This document shows positions 1 through 8,798 of a stretch of DNA of 64,000 nucleotides, one piece after another. The position numbers and the translations under genes are program-made. The DNA lies in the NCBI RefSeq assembly GCF_000503775.1, contig NZ_KI629782.1, positions 1,418,045 to 1,482,044 of the forward strand, written 5' to 3'. The notes beneath the pieces were generated by a model that worked only from the letters and a program-made list of their open reading frames with translations, was not told where the DNA came from and did no database searches. Positions within the stretch are counted from its first letter, which is position 1. The number at the start of each line of letters is the position of its first letter. The stretch is from Brevibacillus panacihumi W25 (GTDB lineage Bacteria > Bacillota > Bacilli > Brevibacillales > Brevibacillaceae).

Positions 1-333
1 CAGCACGGAGACCCAACCTTGCTGCCAGCCTGGCAGGTGCTGCGGATGGCTACGATCGAAAGCGCCAAGCTGCTGCAAATCGAAGACGAGGTCGGGACGC
101 TCGAGCCAGGCAAAAAGGCGGATTTGATCCTGTTGAATTTGAATAAGCCGCATTTGCAGCCCGTTCACGATCTTAGCGCCCTGATCGCCTACAGCGCCAC
201 CGGAGCAGATGTAGACACGACGATCGTCAACGGTCAGGTTCTGATGCGAGGTCGCCAGTTTACGCGCTTTTCCTGGGAGGAGCTGCGCCGGGAAGCTGCA
301 GAACGTGCAGCACGTCTGGTCGAGGGGCTGTAA
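1..333 (+). CDS. 5'-methylthioadenosine/S-adenosylhomocysteine deaminase-like amidohydrolase, C-terminal part
   Basis: Partial gene: the reading frame is open from base 1, so the start lies left of the window. The 110 visible residues are the end of an ATZ/TRZ-type amidohydrolase: a conserved helix (W-Q-V-L-R-M-A-T), then the closing beta strand with the motif LEPGKKADLILL that packs the C-terminal half of the small domain. The H-L-Q-P-V-H-D-L and I-V-N-G-Q-V-L-M stretches fit MtaD, which deaminates methylthioadenosine or S-adenosylhomocysteine in purine/methionine salvage. Metal-ligand residues are outside the window, so the substrate is inferred from C-terminal similarity only; a related cytosine, guanine or chlorohydrolase-type deaminase is possible. 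A hairpin terminator follows. Confidence 0.75.
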   Translation, partial: QHGDPTLLPAWQVLRMATIESAKLLQIEDEVGTLEPGKKADLILLNLNKPHLQPVHDLSALIAYSATGADVDTTIVNGQVLMRGRQFTRFSWEELRREAAERAARLVEGL

Positions 334-349
334 CAAGGCTGTGCAGAAA

Positions 350-388
350 GGGAGCCGCCATCCGTTCGGGATCGCGGCTCTCGCTTTT
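350..388 (+). terminator. Rho-independent terminator after the deaminase gene
   Basis: GAGCCGC (352-358) pairs with GCGGCTC (374-380), with TTTT shortly after. It lies between converging genes and may serve both, though the T run is better on the plus strand. Confidence 0.6.
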
Positions 389-407
389 GCATCGATTCGA
401 TTTTCTT

Positions 408-1103
408 TTATGGCAGGCGCAGCTCTTCTCCCGGCTTTAATGCCTTGCCCTGGATGTCCTTCTTCGCCAGTCCCGCGACGAACGCATCCCCGTCTTGTAC
501 GATCGGCGGAAACGTATTGTAGTGAATCGGCACGACATAGTCGGCTCTGACCCACTGTGCAGCCAGAGCGGCATCCTCGGGTCCCATCGTAAACAAATCT
601 CCGATCGGGAGGAAGGCCAGATCAATTTTATGCAATTCACCCAGCATCTTCATGTCGCCGAACAAACCTGTATCCCCTGCGTGATAGACGGTTTTTCCGC
701 CCATCTCAATGATAAATCCGCCTGGCATCCCCATGTAGACGATTTGTTTTTGATCGTCCAAGATCACACCGGAGCTATGGAAAGCCTGCGTCATTTTTAC
801 TTTTCCAAACGGCAGCTCAAGCGATCCGCCCAGGTTCATTCCGATCGTCTGTACTCCTTGCCAGCCCAGATACGTCGCCAGCTCGTGAGTCGTGACAATC
901 GTCGCTTCGTTCTGTTTCGCCAATTCTACGGCGTCCAGGATGTGGTCTTGATGTCCGTGAGTCAATAATATGTAGGAAACCTGGATGTCTGCCAGTTTCG
1001 TCGTCGCTTGCCCATTCCCGGTGATAAACGGGTCGATGATGATTGAGTGTCCTTCGCTCGACAGTTGTACGGTAGAATGTCCGTGAAATCTGATCTCTAA
1101 CAT
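408..1103 (-). CDS. UPF0173-family metal-dependent hydrolase (metallo-beta-lactamase fold)
   Basis: A 231-residue single-domain metallo-beta-lactamase-fold protein of the UPF0173 (YtkL-like) group. The zinc-binding motif T-H-G-H-Q-D-H sits at residues 48-54, later metal ligands are in Y-H-A-G-D-T-G and in V-P-I-H-Y-N near the end. The physiological substrate of this family is unknown. The start at 1103 is chosen because the family begins [11 protein letters not shown] and a GGCAGGAG site lies just upstream; an in-frame extension to 1208 has no such support. It is likely read alone or with the cyclase gene upstream on the same strand, 73 bases away. Cytoplasmic, no signal peptide. Confidence 0.88.
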   Translation of the reverse strand: MLEIRFHGHSTVQLSSEGHSIIIDPFITGNGQATTKLADIQVSYILLTHGHQDHILDAVELAKQNEATIVTTHELATYLGWQGVQTIGMNLGGSLELPFGKVKMTQAFHSSGVILDDQKQIVYMGMPGGFIIEMGGKTVYHAGDTGLFGDMKMLGELHKIDLAFLPIGDLFTMGPEDAALAAQWVRADYVVPIHYNTFPPIVQDGDAFVAGLAKKDIQGKALKPGEELRLP

Positions 1104-1176
1104 AGGTTCTCCTGCCTTCCTGGAATGTTGGCCCAACATTTCCATGTTACCACGAAGGCCCACCTCCTCGCATCCC

Positions 1177-1812
1177 TTAGTCAAACAAGACGGCGTATGC
1201 GCGGGCAAAGGCCCCGTCGCTTCCCTTGATCTTGATCGGAGCTGCCGAGAAGAATACCCGGGGGCGATCCAGTTGTTCCAGGTTGATCAGATTCTCGACA
1301 ATGCCGAGTCGAGCCTCGAGAAAAATATGATGGGCTGGGAAGGTCTCTGTCTCCACGGGGTCCGGCGAGATAAAATCAAGCCCGATCGTTTTGACACCAC
1401 GCCTGACCAACTCCAAAGCCAGCTCTTCGCCGAAGTACGGCGCTTGGCTTTTGTAGGCCTCCGTTCCCCATTTGGCGCTGGTGCCTGTGCGAAACAACAG
1501 GATGTCTCCCGGTGAAAAGGCGACGCCATCCAGCACATTCGGCTGTAATTCGCGCTCTGACGATGGAGGAACATCGACGATTACCGCCTCGCCGACGAAC
1601 CGGTCCAGCGGGTTTGTTTCAATCGTCTCGCCATGCAAAATAAAATGAGCAGGCGCGTCGCAATGCGTACCAACGTGGACGACAGAATGAACATCTGTTA
1701 CCTGAAACCCGTCTGTTTCCACGCGACTCACCTGAACAAAGCTGGCATCTGGCTGTCCTGGATACTGCGGCATGCCCGTTTCCATCGTTTGCGACAAATC
1801 AATAATCCGCAA
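1177..1812 (-). CDS. Cyclase family protein (kynurenine formamidase-like)
   Basis: A 211-residue member of the cyclase/KynB family of metal-dependent amidases and lactonases. The defining metal-binding motif [12 protein letters not shown] is at about residues 47-58. A second conserved block, F-R-T-G-T-S, is in the middle, and the C-terminal I-G-L-D-F-I-S-P-D is typical. True KynB opens N-formylkynurenine; nothing nearby belongs to tryptophan catabolism, so the substrate is left open. Translation starts at TTG (1810-1812), preceded by GAGGAGGGA. The next gene on the strand (2014-2202) is 200 bases upstream with a hairpin between, so this probably has its own promoter. Confidence 0.8.
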   Translation of the reverse strand: MRIIDLSQTMETGMPQYPGQPDASFVQVSRVETDGFQVTDVHSVVHVGTHCDAPAHFILHGETIETNPLDRFVGEAVIVDVPPSSERELQPNVLDGVAFSPGDILLFRTGTSAKWGTEAYKSQAPYFGEELALELVRRGVKTIGLDFISPDPVETETFPAHHIFLEARLGIVENLINLEQLDRPRVFFSAAPIKIKGSDGAFARAYAVLFD

Positions 1813-1943
1813 TCAAATCCCTCCTCACAGCGAACGATTTTTTGGAATTATATGCCTAACTCTTATATTATCAATCATTACAAACTCCCGTGGCAACCTC
1901 ATCTTTCCTACTCCCTCCCACAATCATGCGGCAACGAGCAAAC

Positions 1944-1967
1944 AGGCTGCCGATTTCTCGACAGCCT
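1944..1967 (-). terminator. Hairpin, probable terminator of the small Sm-like gene
   Basis: On the minus strand a 10-base-pair stem (AGGCTGTCGA with TCGGCAGCCT) encloses a GAAA loop. It follows the gene at 2014-2202. The T run is short (GTTTG), so termination may be weak. Confidence 0.5.
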
Positions 1968-2013
1968 TTAGGTACTAGGACTTCCTGATAATGTAGTCAT
2001 GAGCCATCAAGCT

Positions 2014-2202
2014 TTAGCAGTCGTCTTGCTCAGTAACGCCAACAATCTTGGAATTACGAATAATAGTACGACGATTGTCACTTTCGCGCAGAGTAATCGT
2101 ATTGGATTTGACCTCAACCAGTCTGCCGGTGAAGGTTCCATCGACCGTTTCTACTCTGACCTGTCGCCCTTCAAATTTTCTTACCTGGTCTTTAAATGCC
2201 AT
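2014..2202 (-). CDS. Small beta-barrel protein, Sm-like / DUF2642-like
   Basis: A 62-residue protein with a short charged helix followed by alternating beta strands. The middle reads V-R-V-E-T-V-D-G-T-F-T-G-R-L-V-E-V-K, the pattern of Sm-like or DUF2642 small barrels in which a strand-turn-strand G-x-x-x-G-x-L-x-x-V is conserved. Such proteins in Bacillales are mostly uncharacterised; some relatives are spore-associated or bind RNA. The ATG at 2202 has a strong GAAGGAGGGA site nine bases upstream, which supports real translation. No partner gene is evident; it lies between the cyclase gene and the divergent MerR-type gene. Confidence 0.65.
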   Translation of the reverse strand: MAFKDQVRKFEGRQVRVETVDGTFTGRLVEVKSNTITLRESDNRRTIIRNSKIVGVTEQDDC

Positions 2203-2484
2203 GTCATCAATCCCTCCTTCTTCTGCATCCTATGTACGTTTGGCAGTGCCTACCTAGAGCAAAAGCGGAGATTGACCGAAAATGTACGTGTACCCCCTAG
2301 TCCAATGTCCTCTGCATGCGTGCGGCTGCCCTACGAAATCAGGGATTGACGCCAGTCGACACAACCGTTGCGTCCCGTACGAAGGCTGCTAGAAATTGTC
2401 GCACGATTGGCAACAGGATATGCCCGTTTCGCAACGAAAAGCCTAATTAAGAAGAAGGAATCGTTGAGACAGGAGGGATGATCG

Positions 2485-3090
2485 ATGGGAAACGTTATTG
2501 AATTGGTCGCCAGGGAGAGAACCTACACGGGCAAAGAGGTAGCCCGAAAGCTGGGAATCGGTGCGAGCACCTTGCGCAAATGGAGCCTTTTATTGGAGCA
2601 ACAAGGGTACTGGTTCGTACGCGACAGCCAGAACCGCCGGGAATATCGTCAGGTTGACGTGGCCGCGCTGGAGCGCTTTTACCGCTTGACCAAGGACCAG
2701 CTTTTTCCCCAGGAGGAAGCCGCCCTCATGATCGCCAGTCAACATTCTCCTGAATCCGCCCGTTCTGAAAGCGCCGCCTCTTTGTCACCCGCACCTGTAC
2801 CTGCCCCCCCATCCGCGCAAGTGCCCCAGCAGCTCGATCTGCGCCCGAATGAATGGGAAGCGAGACTGCATGCCCTGGCTTGCCACGTCCAGCAGCAAGA
2901 ACTCGCCCACCACGCCTTGACCGAGCGCGTGGAGAAGCAGGAAGCCTATATCCGTACCAGTCTGAAGGAACGGGACTGGCGTTTGACCAAAACGATGAAT
3001 GATATTCTGGCTGTCAAGGCGGAACTGGCCAAGATCCAGCGCGAGCAACGGAAAAGCTCCATCTGGCACCGCTTGTTTCGCTTGGACTAA
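2485..3090 (+). CDS. MerR-type HTH DNA-binding protein with coiled-coil C-terminus
   Basis: A 201-residue protein. Residues 12-65 form a MerR-like winged helix: YTGKEVARKLGIGASTLRKW, then N-R-R-E-Y-R-Q-V-D-V. A Pro/Ala/Ser-rich linker (about 95-120) leads to a glutamine- and charge-rich segment (125-190) likely to be a coiled coil, as in DUF3967-type proteins and RacA-like chromosome-binding proteins. There is no sensor domain or metal-binding cysteine, so it is not a classical MerR activator. The ATG follows CAGGAGGGATGATCG. It converges on the ABC operon and its last four bases overlap that operon's last gene. Confidence 0.75.
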   Translation: MGNVIELVARERTYTGKEVARKLGIGASTLRKWSLLLEQQGYWFVRDSQNRREYRQVDVAALERFYRLTKDQLFPQEEAALMIASQHSPESARSESAASLSPAPVPAPPSAQVPQQLDLRPNEWEARLHALACHVQQQELAHHALTERVEKQEAYIRTSLKERDWRLTKTMNDILAVKAELAKIQREQRKSSIWHRLFRLD

Positions 3091-3950
3091 GTGCGTTTGG
3101 GAGGGGGCGGATACAGGACGATCCGTCCTTCTTCCAACTCGATCTTGATCTTCCCTTCTGCCCCGATCGCTTGCAGGTACTCCTGCGGAATTTGCAGACG
3201 GCCAGCCTGATCGAGCACTGCCCACTCCTCATGCGTATTCTCGGACTCCCCTTCGTCCTGCGCCCCGGAAGCCTCTCTACGCAGAATTTCACTGGAGGTT
3301 TTTCCATCGCGAATCGCTACGACGCGATCTACCTTCTTGGCGATCTCGGGATCATGGGTCACGATCACAACCGTAAGTCCCATTGTCCGATTCAATTCTT
3401 TAAAAAGGTCCAGGATCATCGCAGCCGTTTTGCTGTCCACGCTGCCGGTAGGTTCATCGGCCAACAGCAGCTTCGGCTCGTTGGCGAGGGCAATCGCAAT
3501 GGCTACACGCTGCTGTTCCCCGCCCGACAGCTCACTCAGCTTGTTTCTTTTCCGATGTCCCAAACCGACGATCTCCAGCAGTTCACGGGCGCGATCCCTC
3601 TTTCGCTGTCCCGCGATCAGCATCGGCAGCTCCACGTTTTGCTGGGCTGAAAGGTAGGGAATCAGGTTGCGCGCATTATTCTGCCAGACGAAGCCCACCG
3701 TGCGCAGGCGATACTGGATCAACTCCGCTTGGTTTAACTGAAAAAGGTTTTTCCCTGCCACGAACAGCTTCCCTGCAGAGGGACGATCCAATCCGCCCAG
3801 CATGTTTAACAAGGTGGATTTCCCGCTGCCGCTGTTGCCGATGATGCCCATCAGCTCGCCGTCTTCCACGATCAGATCCAAGCCCTGCAAGGCCACGACC
3901 TCCAAATCAGCAGCCTTGTAGATTTTCACCAGGTTTTCACATACGATCAT
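3087..3950 (-). CDS. ABC transporter ATPase fused to an AbrB-like domain
   Basis: A 287-residue protein. Residues 1-220 are a LolD/MacB-type ATPase: Walker A GNSGSGKST near 37-45, signature LSGGEQQR, Walker B L-L-L-A-D-E-P, and the H-loop V-T-H-D. After an acidic linker (D-E-G-E-S-E-N) residues 240-287 read V-L-D-Q-A-G-R-L-Q-I-P, then an L-G/I-G-A turn and two short strands, matching the swapped-hairpin SpoVT-AbrB fold. Typical ATPases of this group end near residue 230, so the tail is an addition. It is the last gene of a four-gene operon, starting four bases after the permease stop; it should energise the permease at 3955-6828. Confidence 0.85.
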   Translation of the reverse strand: MIVCENLVKIYKAADLEVVALQGLDLIVEDGELMGIIGNSGSGKSTLLNMLGGLDRPSAGKLFVAGKNLFQLNQAELIQYRLRTVGFVWQNNARNLIPYLSAQQNVELPMLIAGQRKRDRARELLEIVGLGHRKRNKLSELSGGEQQRVAIAIALANEPKLLLADEPTGSVDSKTAAMILDLFKELNRTMGLTVVIVTHDPEIAKKVDRVVAIRDGKTSSEILRREASGAQDEGESENTHEEWAVLDQAGRLQIPQEYLQAIGAEGKIKIELEEGRIVLYPPPPKRT

Positions 3951-3954
3951 GCTC

Positions 3955-6828
3955 CTAATCCTCCCCCAGCTTCACGGCTTGATGGATCTGCATGCGTGAC
4001 AGGATGGCCCCGACGATTCCGATACCAACTACCAACGTAATGGCGACGAAGGAATAGATCATCCACTCGTCCTCCGCAGCGGAAGTGATCGTAAAGGGGG
4101 GAACCTGTTTTTCTGCATGCAGATACAGACTGAGCGCCGGAAGAAACAGCATGTTCGCCAGCTTGCCCGCTGCCATACCCATCGCGAAAGCAACGCCGAA
4201 GGTAAAAAACTGCTCCCAGGCAATGATGCGTAAGAGACTGCCAAATGACATGCCCATCGCGCGAAAAACCCCGTATTGCAGTTTGCGCGCCCCCAGCGTG
4301 AGCACCCAGTACATCACGTATCCAATGAAAGTAATCAGCATCGACAACAAAAAACCGAGCGTCAATGATCCATTTACCCCCAGATAGAACGCACTGTTCT
4401 TGATCTCGATCAACTGCTGGCGGGCATTGCTGATAAAGATGGGCTTGGCATCATTTTGCACCAGCCCGTTGTACAGCGCTTCAGACGTGGCTCCCGGCTG
4501 CATGTTCAGCCAGACCTGATAAGGCTCCAGATGCAATTTGGTATGGATGAAAGGAAGGTTGGCCACCATGAGATACTTTTCCTCCATCGCGGAAGAGGAG
4601 GAGGAACGCGGACCGACCGGACTCCACCCCGGCCAATAGTCAACGATGGCGTAAACGATCATTTCTACCGGGCGAATCCGCTTCCACCCGACCATGACGG
4701 TGTCTCCTTCTTTTACATTCATCTTGTTGGCCAAGGTGCGGGAAATCAACACGGCATTCGGTTTTTTCCCCAATACATTGAGATAGTCATTGATGTGATG
4801 GGGCAGCAGCCCCTGCTTCCACCAGATCGTCTGGGCGAACTCCTTCGGGTCGATGCCCATCAGTCTTACTTCCCTGACGCTTTTTTGCCCTTCGCTTATT
4901 TCTGCCATGTCGTGAATAAAGACCCGGGTTGCGTGCTCGACACCAGGAAGCCGTTGAAACTGTTCAAAATCGGGCTCCTCGTACTGAATCGGTGGCCTGA
5001 CGGGCTCCGGCGCGATCTTGGCTCCCTCGAACTGCATGTTGGGGTTCCGATGGATAAACACAAACGGTTTGTCGCTTGCCCAGTTCACCATAAGACGCAC
5101 GTCTGTACCATTTTGGTAAAAAACTTGCTCCTCAGCATTGAGATTGATTGTGCGCGCCGTACTCGCACTAAACATCCCGACTGCCACAGTGATGGTCACA
5201 AACACCATCAAAAACTGGTATTGCCGCGAAGCGCGTCCTACCTGTACCAGAGTGGTATGTACCGAAATCGGCCAAATCCTTCGTCCCAGCCAGTAGATTC
5301 CCCGCAAAAACAAAGGGTAGATGCGCAGGCAGAACAGACCAAATCCGAGAGAGAACAAGACAGGTACAAAAAACAGCAGGACGTCCACAGACATGACCAT
5401 CGAGCCTTCTGTCGTCTTTTCGACATTTTCGAGTATATTTTGATAGGAATACCAGCCGTACGCGGCAATCAGCAAGAGCAGTACATCCAGAAAAAGCCGA
5501 TGCCACATGGCCTGCCCTGTCATTCTGGCGGCATTTTGCTTATGGGTCACGATGTTTTGCCGTGTCGCGAAAAAGATAGAGATAAGCAAGAGGAACATGC
5601 AAGCGAGAACCGTCCAAACCGCGTAGGCCAATACCTCGCCGTTCATTTTGACCTGAATCCCTGTCCGATCGACGAATTCCAAAAATCCGTTGGAGATTCC
5701 CAGAATCTTGCTCAGCTGGATGCCGACATATGGTCCGATCAGCAGCGCGAGAAGCCCCAAAATCAGAATTTCTACAAAATAGATGCCAAAAATCTGTGCT
5801 CTCCCCGCTCCTCGACTCCCGAGAACGGCGATCTCGGTTCGCTGTCTCTCTATGATCAGCCCTGAGACCATGACCAGATAAATGATGAGCATGACAAAAA
5901 TAGGAACGTACATGGACCACAAAATCGTCCGAAAATGCTGATTCTGCTCATCGTATTTTGTCGTGATCGAGCCGACGGGAAACTGAAAGCTCAGATCCGA
6001 TTTTTTCAGACCGAACTGCATCAGATTTGCTTCCAAATCAGGCACGACTGACACCAGTTTTTCTTTGTCAGTGAATTGGAAAGCCTGATACTGAAAGGCC
6101 GCGTAATAGCGGATTGCGGTGACCAGATTTTTCTCTTCCAATATCGTTTTGCGAAACAGATCCTCATTCAAGATAAACCCTTTGTTGTACTCGGAGGATT
6201 TGGCGAACCAGTACGGATCATTGCCCTCCTTTTCCTTGAAGACTCCTACCGGTTTGACGCGAAAGGTCGCGTCCTCCGCGCTGCTCGCTGTCAGCTCGTA
6301 TAGATGGCCGAGCACCATCTTGCGGTCCATCATCCCTTTTTCGGTCACGAGCGCTTCATAGATCCCGTCAACAGGTTCTGCCGCGGGAAGACGGCCGTCT
6401 ATCATGGTGATGTGCTGATCCAGATTGCTCATCGAATACAAAATCCCTGTCTCTGGAGACTCTTCCTTCTGATCCAGCAATATCGCCTTGAAGGGAATCG
6501 ACCGCATGACAGTCACTTGATCGAGCAATGGTGCGGATAAGGACGGTATGACGTCGTTTTGGAGGGTATTCGTCAAGTGAGCAAGCACTTTGGCTCCATT
6601 TTGGGCGCCAATGTCCTGGTTGATGGAGACCAAAAGGCCGCCAGGGAAATTTTTCACTACCCGCTGATACTCTTCCATGTCTTTGACGAATAAACGTTGC
6701 AGTACGCCATTCGTGAACGCGGGGATGCTGGACATCAGCCCGACCGCGACGACAAGCCCGAGCAGGAGGCTGCCGACCAGCCAGCGGTTATTCAGCATTT
6801 TTCGCAGAATCATCTGCAGCATAGCCAC
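3955..6828 (-). CDS. Large FtsX-type ABC transporter permease
   Basis: A 957-residue membrane protein with about ten predicted transmembrane segments: one at the N-terminus (15-37), a group between about 305 and 560, and three at the end (about 825-950). Two large extracytoplasmic regions (about 40-300 and 570-800) lie between them. This duplicated layout, with FtsX-domain helices after each extracellular part, is that of MacB/LolCE-like or bacitracin-efflux-like permeases that extract lipids, peptides or drugs from the outer leaflet rather than pore-type transporters. The start is GTG (6826-6828) after AAGGGGGGAAGC. Two ATPases are encoded in the operon and either or both could pair with it. 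Substrate unknown. Confidence 0.85.
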   Translation of the reverse strand: MAMLQMILRKMLNNRWLVGSLLLGLVVAVGLMSSIPAFTNGVLQRLFVKDMEEYQRVVKNFPGGLLVSINQDIGAQNGAKVLAHLTNTLQNDVIPSLSAPLLDQVTVMRSIPFKAILLDQKEESPETGILYSMSNLDQHITMIDGRLPAAEPVDGIYEALVTEKGMMDRKMVLGHLYELTASSAEDATFRVKPVGVFKEKEGNDPYWFAKSSEYNKGFILNEDLFRKTILEEKNLVTAIRYYAAFQYQAFQFTDKEKLVSVVPDLEANLMQFGLKKSDLSFQFPVGSITTKYDEQNQHFRTILWSMYVPIFVMLIIYLVMVSGLIIERQRTEIAVLGSRGAGRAQIFGIYFVEILILGLLALLIGPYVGIQLSKILGISNGFLEFVDRTGIQVKMNGEVLAYAVWTVLACMFLLLISIFFATRQNIVTHKQNAARMTGQAMWHRLFLDVLLLLIAAYGWYSYQNILENVEKTTEGSMVMSVDVLLFFVPVLFSLGFGLFCLRIYPLFLRGIYWLGRRIWPISVHTTLVQVGRASRQYQFLMVFVTITVAVGMFSASTARTINLNAEEQVFYQNGTDVRLMVNWASDKPFVFIHRNPNMQFEGAKIAPEPVRPPIQYEEPDFEQFQRLPGVEHATRVFIHDMAEISEGQKSVREVRLMGIDPKEFAQTIWWKQGLLPHHINDYLNVLGKKPNAVLISRTLANKMNVKEGDTVMVGWKRIRPVEMIVYAIVDYWPGWSPVGPRSSSSSAMEEKYLMVANLPFIHTKLHLEPYQVWLNMQPGATSEALYNGLVQNDAKPIFISNARQQLIEIKNSAFYLGVNGSLTLGFLLSMLITFIGYVMYWVLTLGARKLQYGVFRAMGMSFGSLLRIIAWEQFFTFGVAFAMGMAAGKLANMLFLPALSLYLHAEKQVPPFTITSAAEDEWMIYSFVAITLVVGIGIVGAILSRMQIHQAVKLGED

Positions 6829-6842
6829 GATGCTTCCCCCCC

Positions 6843-7985
6843 TTATTCCAAAATAACCAACTGGCCTGGCTGCAGACCGCTAATGATTTCTACTTCGGCC
6901 TCGGTCTTGATGCCCACTGTGACATCAACTTCCTTTTTCACGTCCTCTTCCAGTACATGGACATACATTCTCTCATTGAATCCGCGCAATGCTTTCATCG
7001 GGATAATCACCGCATTTTCTTGCTGCTCCACGACGATCTCGAAGAACACGGAAGTGCCCACTTCGATTCCCAGCAGCGGTTTGACTGGCGCGATGAGCAG
7101 GCTGCGGTGGTACAAGCGCTTCAGTTCCTCAGGCACATCATCGGGTACATTCAAGGGAGTCTGTACGACAATTCCTTCAACATCCGTCCCATCCGGCAGC
7201 TTGATGAGCGCTTTTACCCCGTCCTTCACGTCCTTGATCGCATCTCGTTCCGGAGCCGTATAGAGGACATGCAGCTTGTTTGGATCACCGATGGTCACCA
7301 GCGTTTGATAGGCATCTATCTCGTCCCCGACCTGCTCATTGCTGACGAAAAGAACCAATCCGTCCATCGGGGCGACCAGTTTGGTATCCGCCAATCTTTT
7401 TTGCAGACTGGACAGATCCATCTCCCGTTGCTTGACATTCAGCTTCGCACGCTCGATCTTGTATTCCCGCCGTTTGGGATCTTCCAGCTCCGCCAGCTTC
7501 AACTTGGCTTGATCCAGTTCAATCTGAGCGAGTTTGGTCTCGCTGACCTTGGCGTTCATCTCTGCCTTGAGGACATTCAACCTGGCCTCTTCCACCTCGT
7601 ATTGGTTATCCTGCTGCGCCTCCAAAAGCTCCAGCTTCGCTTTGTCTACTTCATACTTCGCCATCTCGATGCTTCGCTCCAGCTCGGTTGCATCCAGTTC
7701 GGCCAGAACCTGCCCCGCCTTCACCATATCTCCGCTGTTGACATTGAGCGTCTTCAGTCGCAAGCCCTTGCTCTCGGGAAAAGAGAGCTCCTTTTTGTCG
7801 ACAGTGGTAAAGGTGCTTGTTCCTCTGATACTCCTCTTGATCGTTCCGAGCGTGACTTCTGCTACGTCATACGTGACCTGGACAGGTTCCACCAGGGGAG
7901 GAGCGAGGATTGGCTCTTCCTTGGGCAACAGGGAGCAGCCTGACAGCAGCGTTGCGAAGGCGGATACGATCGCTGCATGCCTCAT
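6843..7985 (-). CDS. Membrane-fusion (HlyD/RND-adaptor-type) lipoprotein
   Basis: A 380-residue exported adaptor. The N-terminus M-R-H-A-A-I-V-S-A-F-A-T-L-L-S-G-C is a lipoprotein signal with the lipobox L-S-G-C at about residue 17, so the mature protein should be lipid-anchored outside the membrane. A split lipoyl/barrel-sandwich domain (V-N-S-G-D-M-V-K-A-G-Q-V-L and A-P-M-D-G-L-V) flanks a long alpha-helical coiled coil (about 85-200), followed by beta-barrel and membrane-proximal domains. It should link the permease to the extracellular side or hold substrate. The start at 7985 puts the lipobox correctly; no clear ribosome site is present, so coupling to the ATPase stop four bases upstream is likely. 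An in-frame extension to 8039 exists but would bury the signal. Confidence 0.8.
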   Translation of the reverse strand: MRHAAIVSAFATLLSGCSLLPKEEPILAPPLVEPVQVTYDVAEVTLGTIKRSIRGTSTFTTVDKKELSFPESKGLRLKTLNVNSGDMVKAGQVLAELDATELERSIEMAKYEVDKAKLELLEAQQDNQYEVEEARLNVLKAEMNAKVSETKLAQIELDQAKLKLAELEDPKRREYKIERAKLNVKQREMDLSSLQKRLADTKLVAPMDGLVLFVSNEQVGDEIDAYQTLVTIGDPNKLHVLYTAPERDAIKDVKDGVKALIKLPDGTDVEGIVVQTPLNVPDDVPEELKRLYHRSLLIAPVKPLLGIEVGTSVFFEIVVEQQENAVIIPMKALRGFNERMYVHVLEEDVKKEVDVTVGIKTEAEVEIISGLQPGQLVILE

Positions 7986-7989
7986 CAGG

Positions 7990-8676
7990 CTAGGCAAGCA
8001 TGCTTTGACGGATGGTTCCGTCTTCCAATTCGTATACAATATCGGCCACCTCCATCACACTCGGATCATGCGTAGTCATGATAATGCTCATCCCTTCCTC
8101 TTCCACCAGCTTGCGAAAAACGCGACTGATTTTTCTGCCCGTTTTGCTGTCCAATTCTGCCGTTGGTTCATCGGCCAACAGCAGCTGCGGTCGATGAGCC
8201 ACTGCCCGGGCAATCGCGCAGCGCTGCTGTTCTCCGCCCGACATCTCATAAGGCCGATGGTGAGCTCTTTTGCTCAACCCGACCAACTCCAGCGATTCGT
8301 TGATTCTCGTCTTCCATTCTCGCGCGGCGACCTTTGACAGACGCAGGCCGAATTCTACATTCTCCGCCGCTGACATCAAGGGAAACAAGCCAAACGATTG
8401 AAAAATAAATCCCATGCCTTGTCTTCTGATTTTTGTGCGATTTCGATTTGGCAGTCTCCCAATCTCTGTTCCCTGGAAGTAAACCTCCCCGCTGGTCGGT
8501 CGGTCCAATCCGCCAAGCAGATTGAGCAAGGTCGTTTTTCCGGAACCGGAACGGCCTCTCAGCACGAGCAGCTTCCCTTTTTCGACCTGCAGATCAATTC
8601 CTTGCAAGGCGTGAACCGCAGCAGAACCGCTTCCAAAAATGCGGCCCAGATCTTTTGTCTCCGTGATAAACGGCAT
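7990..8676 (-). CDS. ABC transporter ATP-binding protein (MacB/LolD type)
   Basis: A 228-residue ATPase with Walker A GRSGSGKTT (about 39-47), Q-loop, signature MSGGEQQR, Walker B L-L-L-A-D-E-P-T and switch histidine in T-T-H-D. It is the first gene of the operon 8676 to 3087 and belongs to the same subfamily as the last gene but lacks its AbrB-like tail. The ATG follows GCGGGGGG. A sigma-A-like promoter lies 58 bases upstream. Together with the adaptor and permease it forms an export or lipid-handling machine in the membrane. Confidence 0.88.
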   Translation of the reverse strand: MPFITETKDLGRIFGSGSAAVHALQGIDLQVEKGKLLVLRGRSGSGKTTLLNLLGGLDRPTSGEVYFQGTEIGRLPNRNRTKIRRQGMGFIFQSFGLFPLMSAAENVEFGLRLSKVAAREWKTRINESLELVGLSKRAHHRPYEMSGGEQQRCAIARAVAHRPQLLLADEPTAELDSKTGRKISRVFRKLVEEEGMSIIMTTHDPSVMEVADIVYELEDGTIRQSMLA

Positions 8677-8733
8677 GAAAACCCCCCGCTTTTTGCATAA
8701 TCACTCGAAATAGATAGACTTTTCGAAGAATAA

Positions 8734-8761
8734 ATTATAGCATAATTGCCTTAAGTTGGAA
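8734..8761 (-). promoter_or_regulatory. Sigma-A-type promoter of the ABC export operon
   Basis: On the minus strand TTCCAA (8761-8756), a 16-base spacer, then a perfect TATAAT (8739-8734). The group II intron ends about 40 bases upstream and does not interrupt it. Confidence 0.55.
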
Positions 8762-8798
8762 TTAACTGAAAATAAAGAGAAATAAACTTTTTTGGCGA

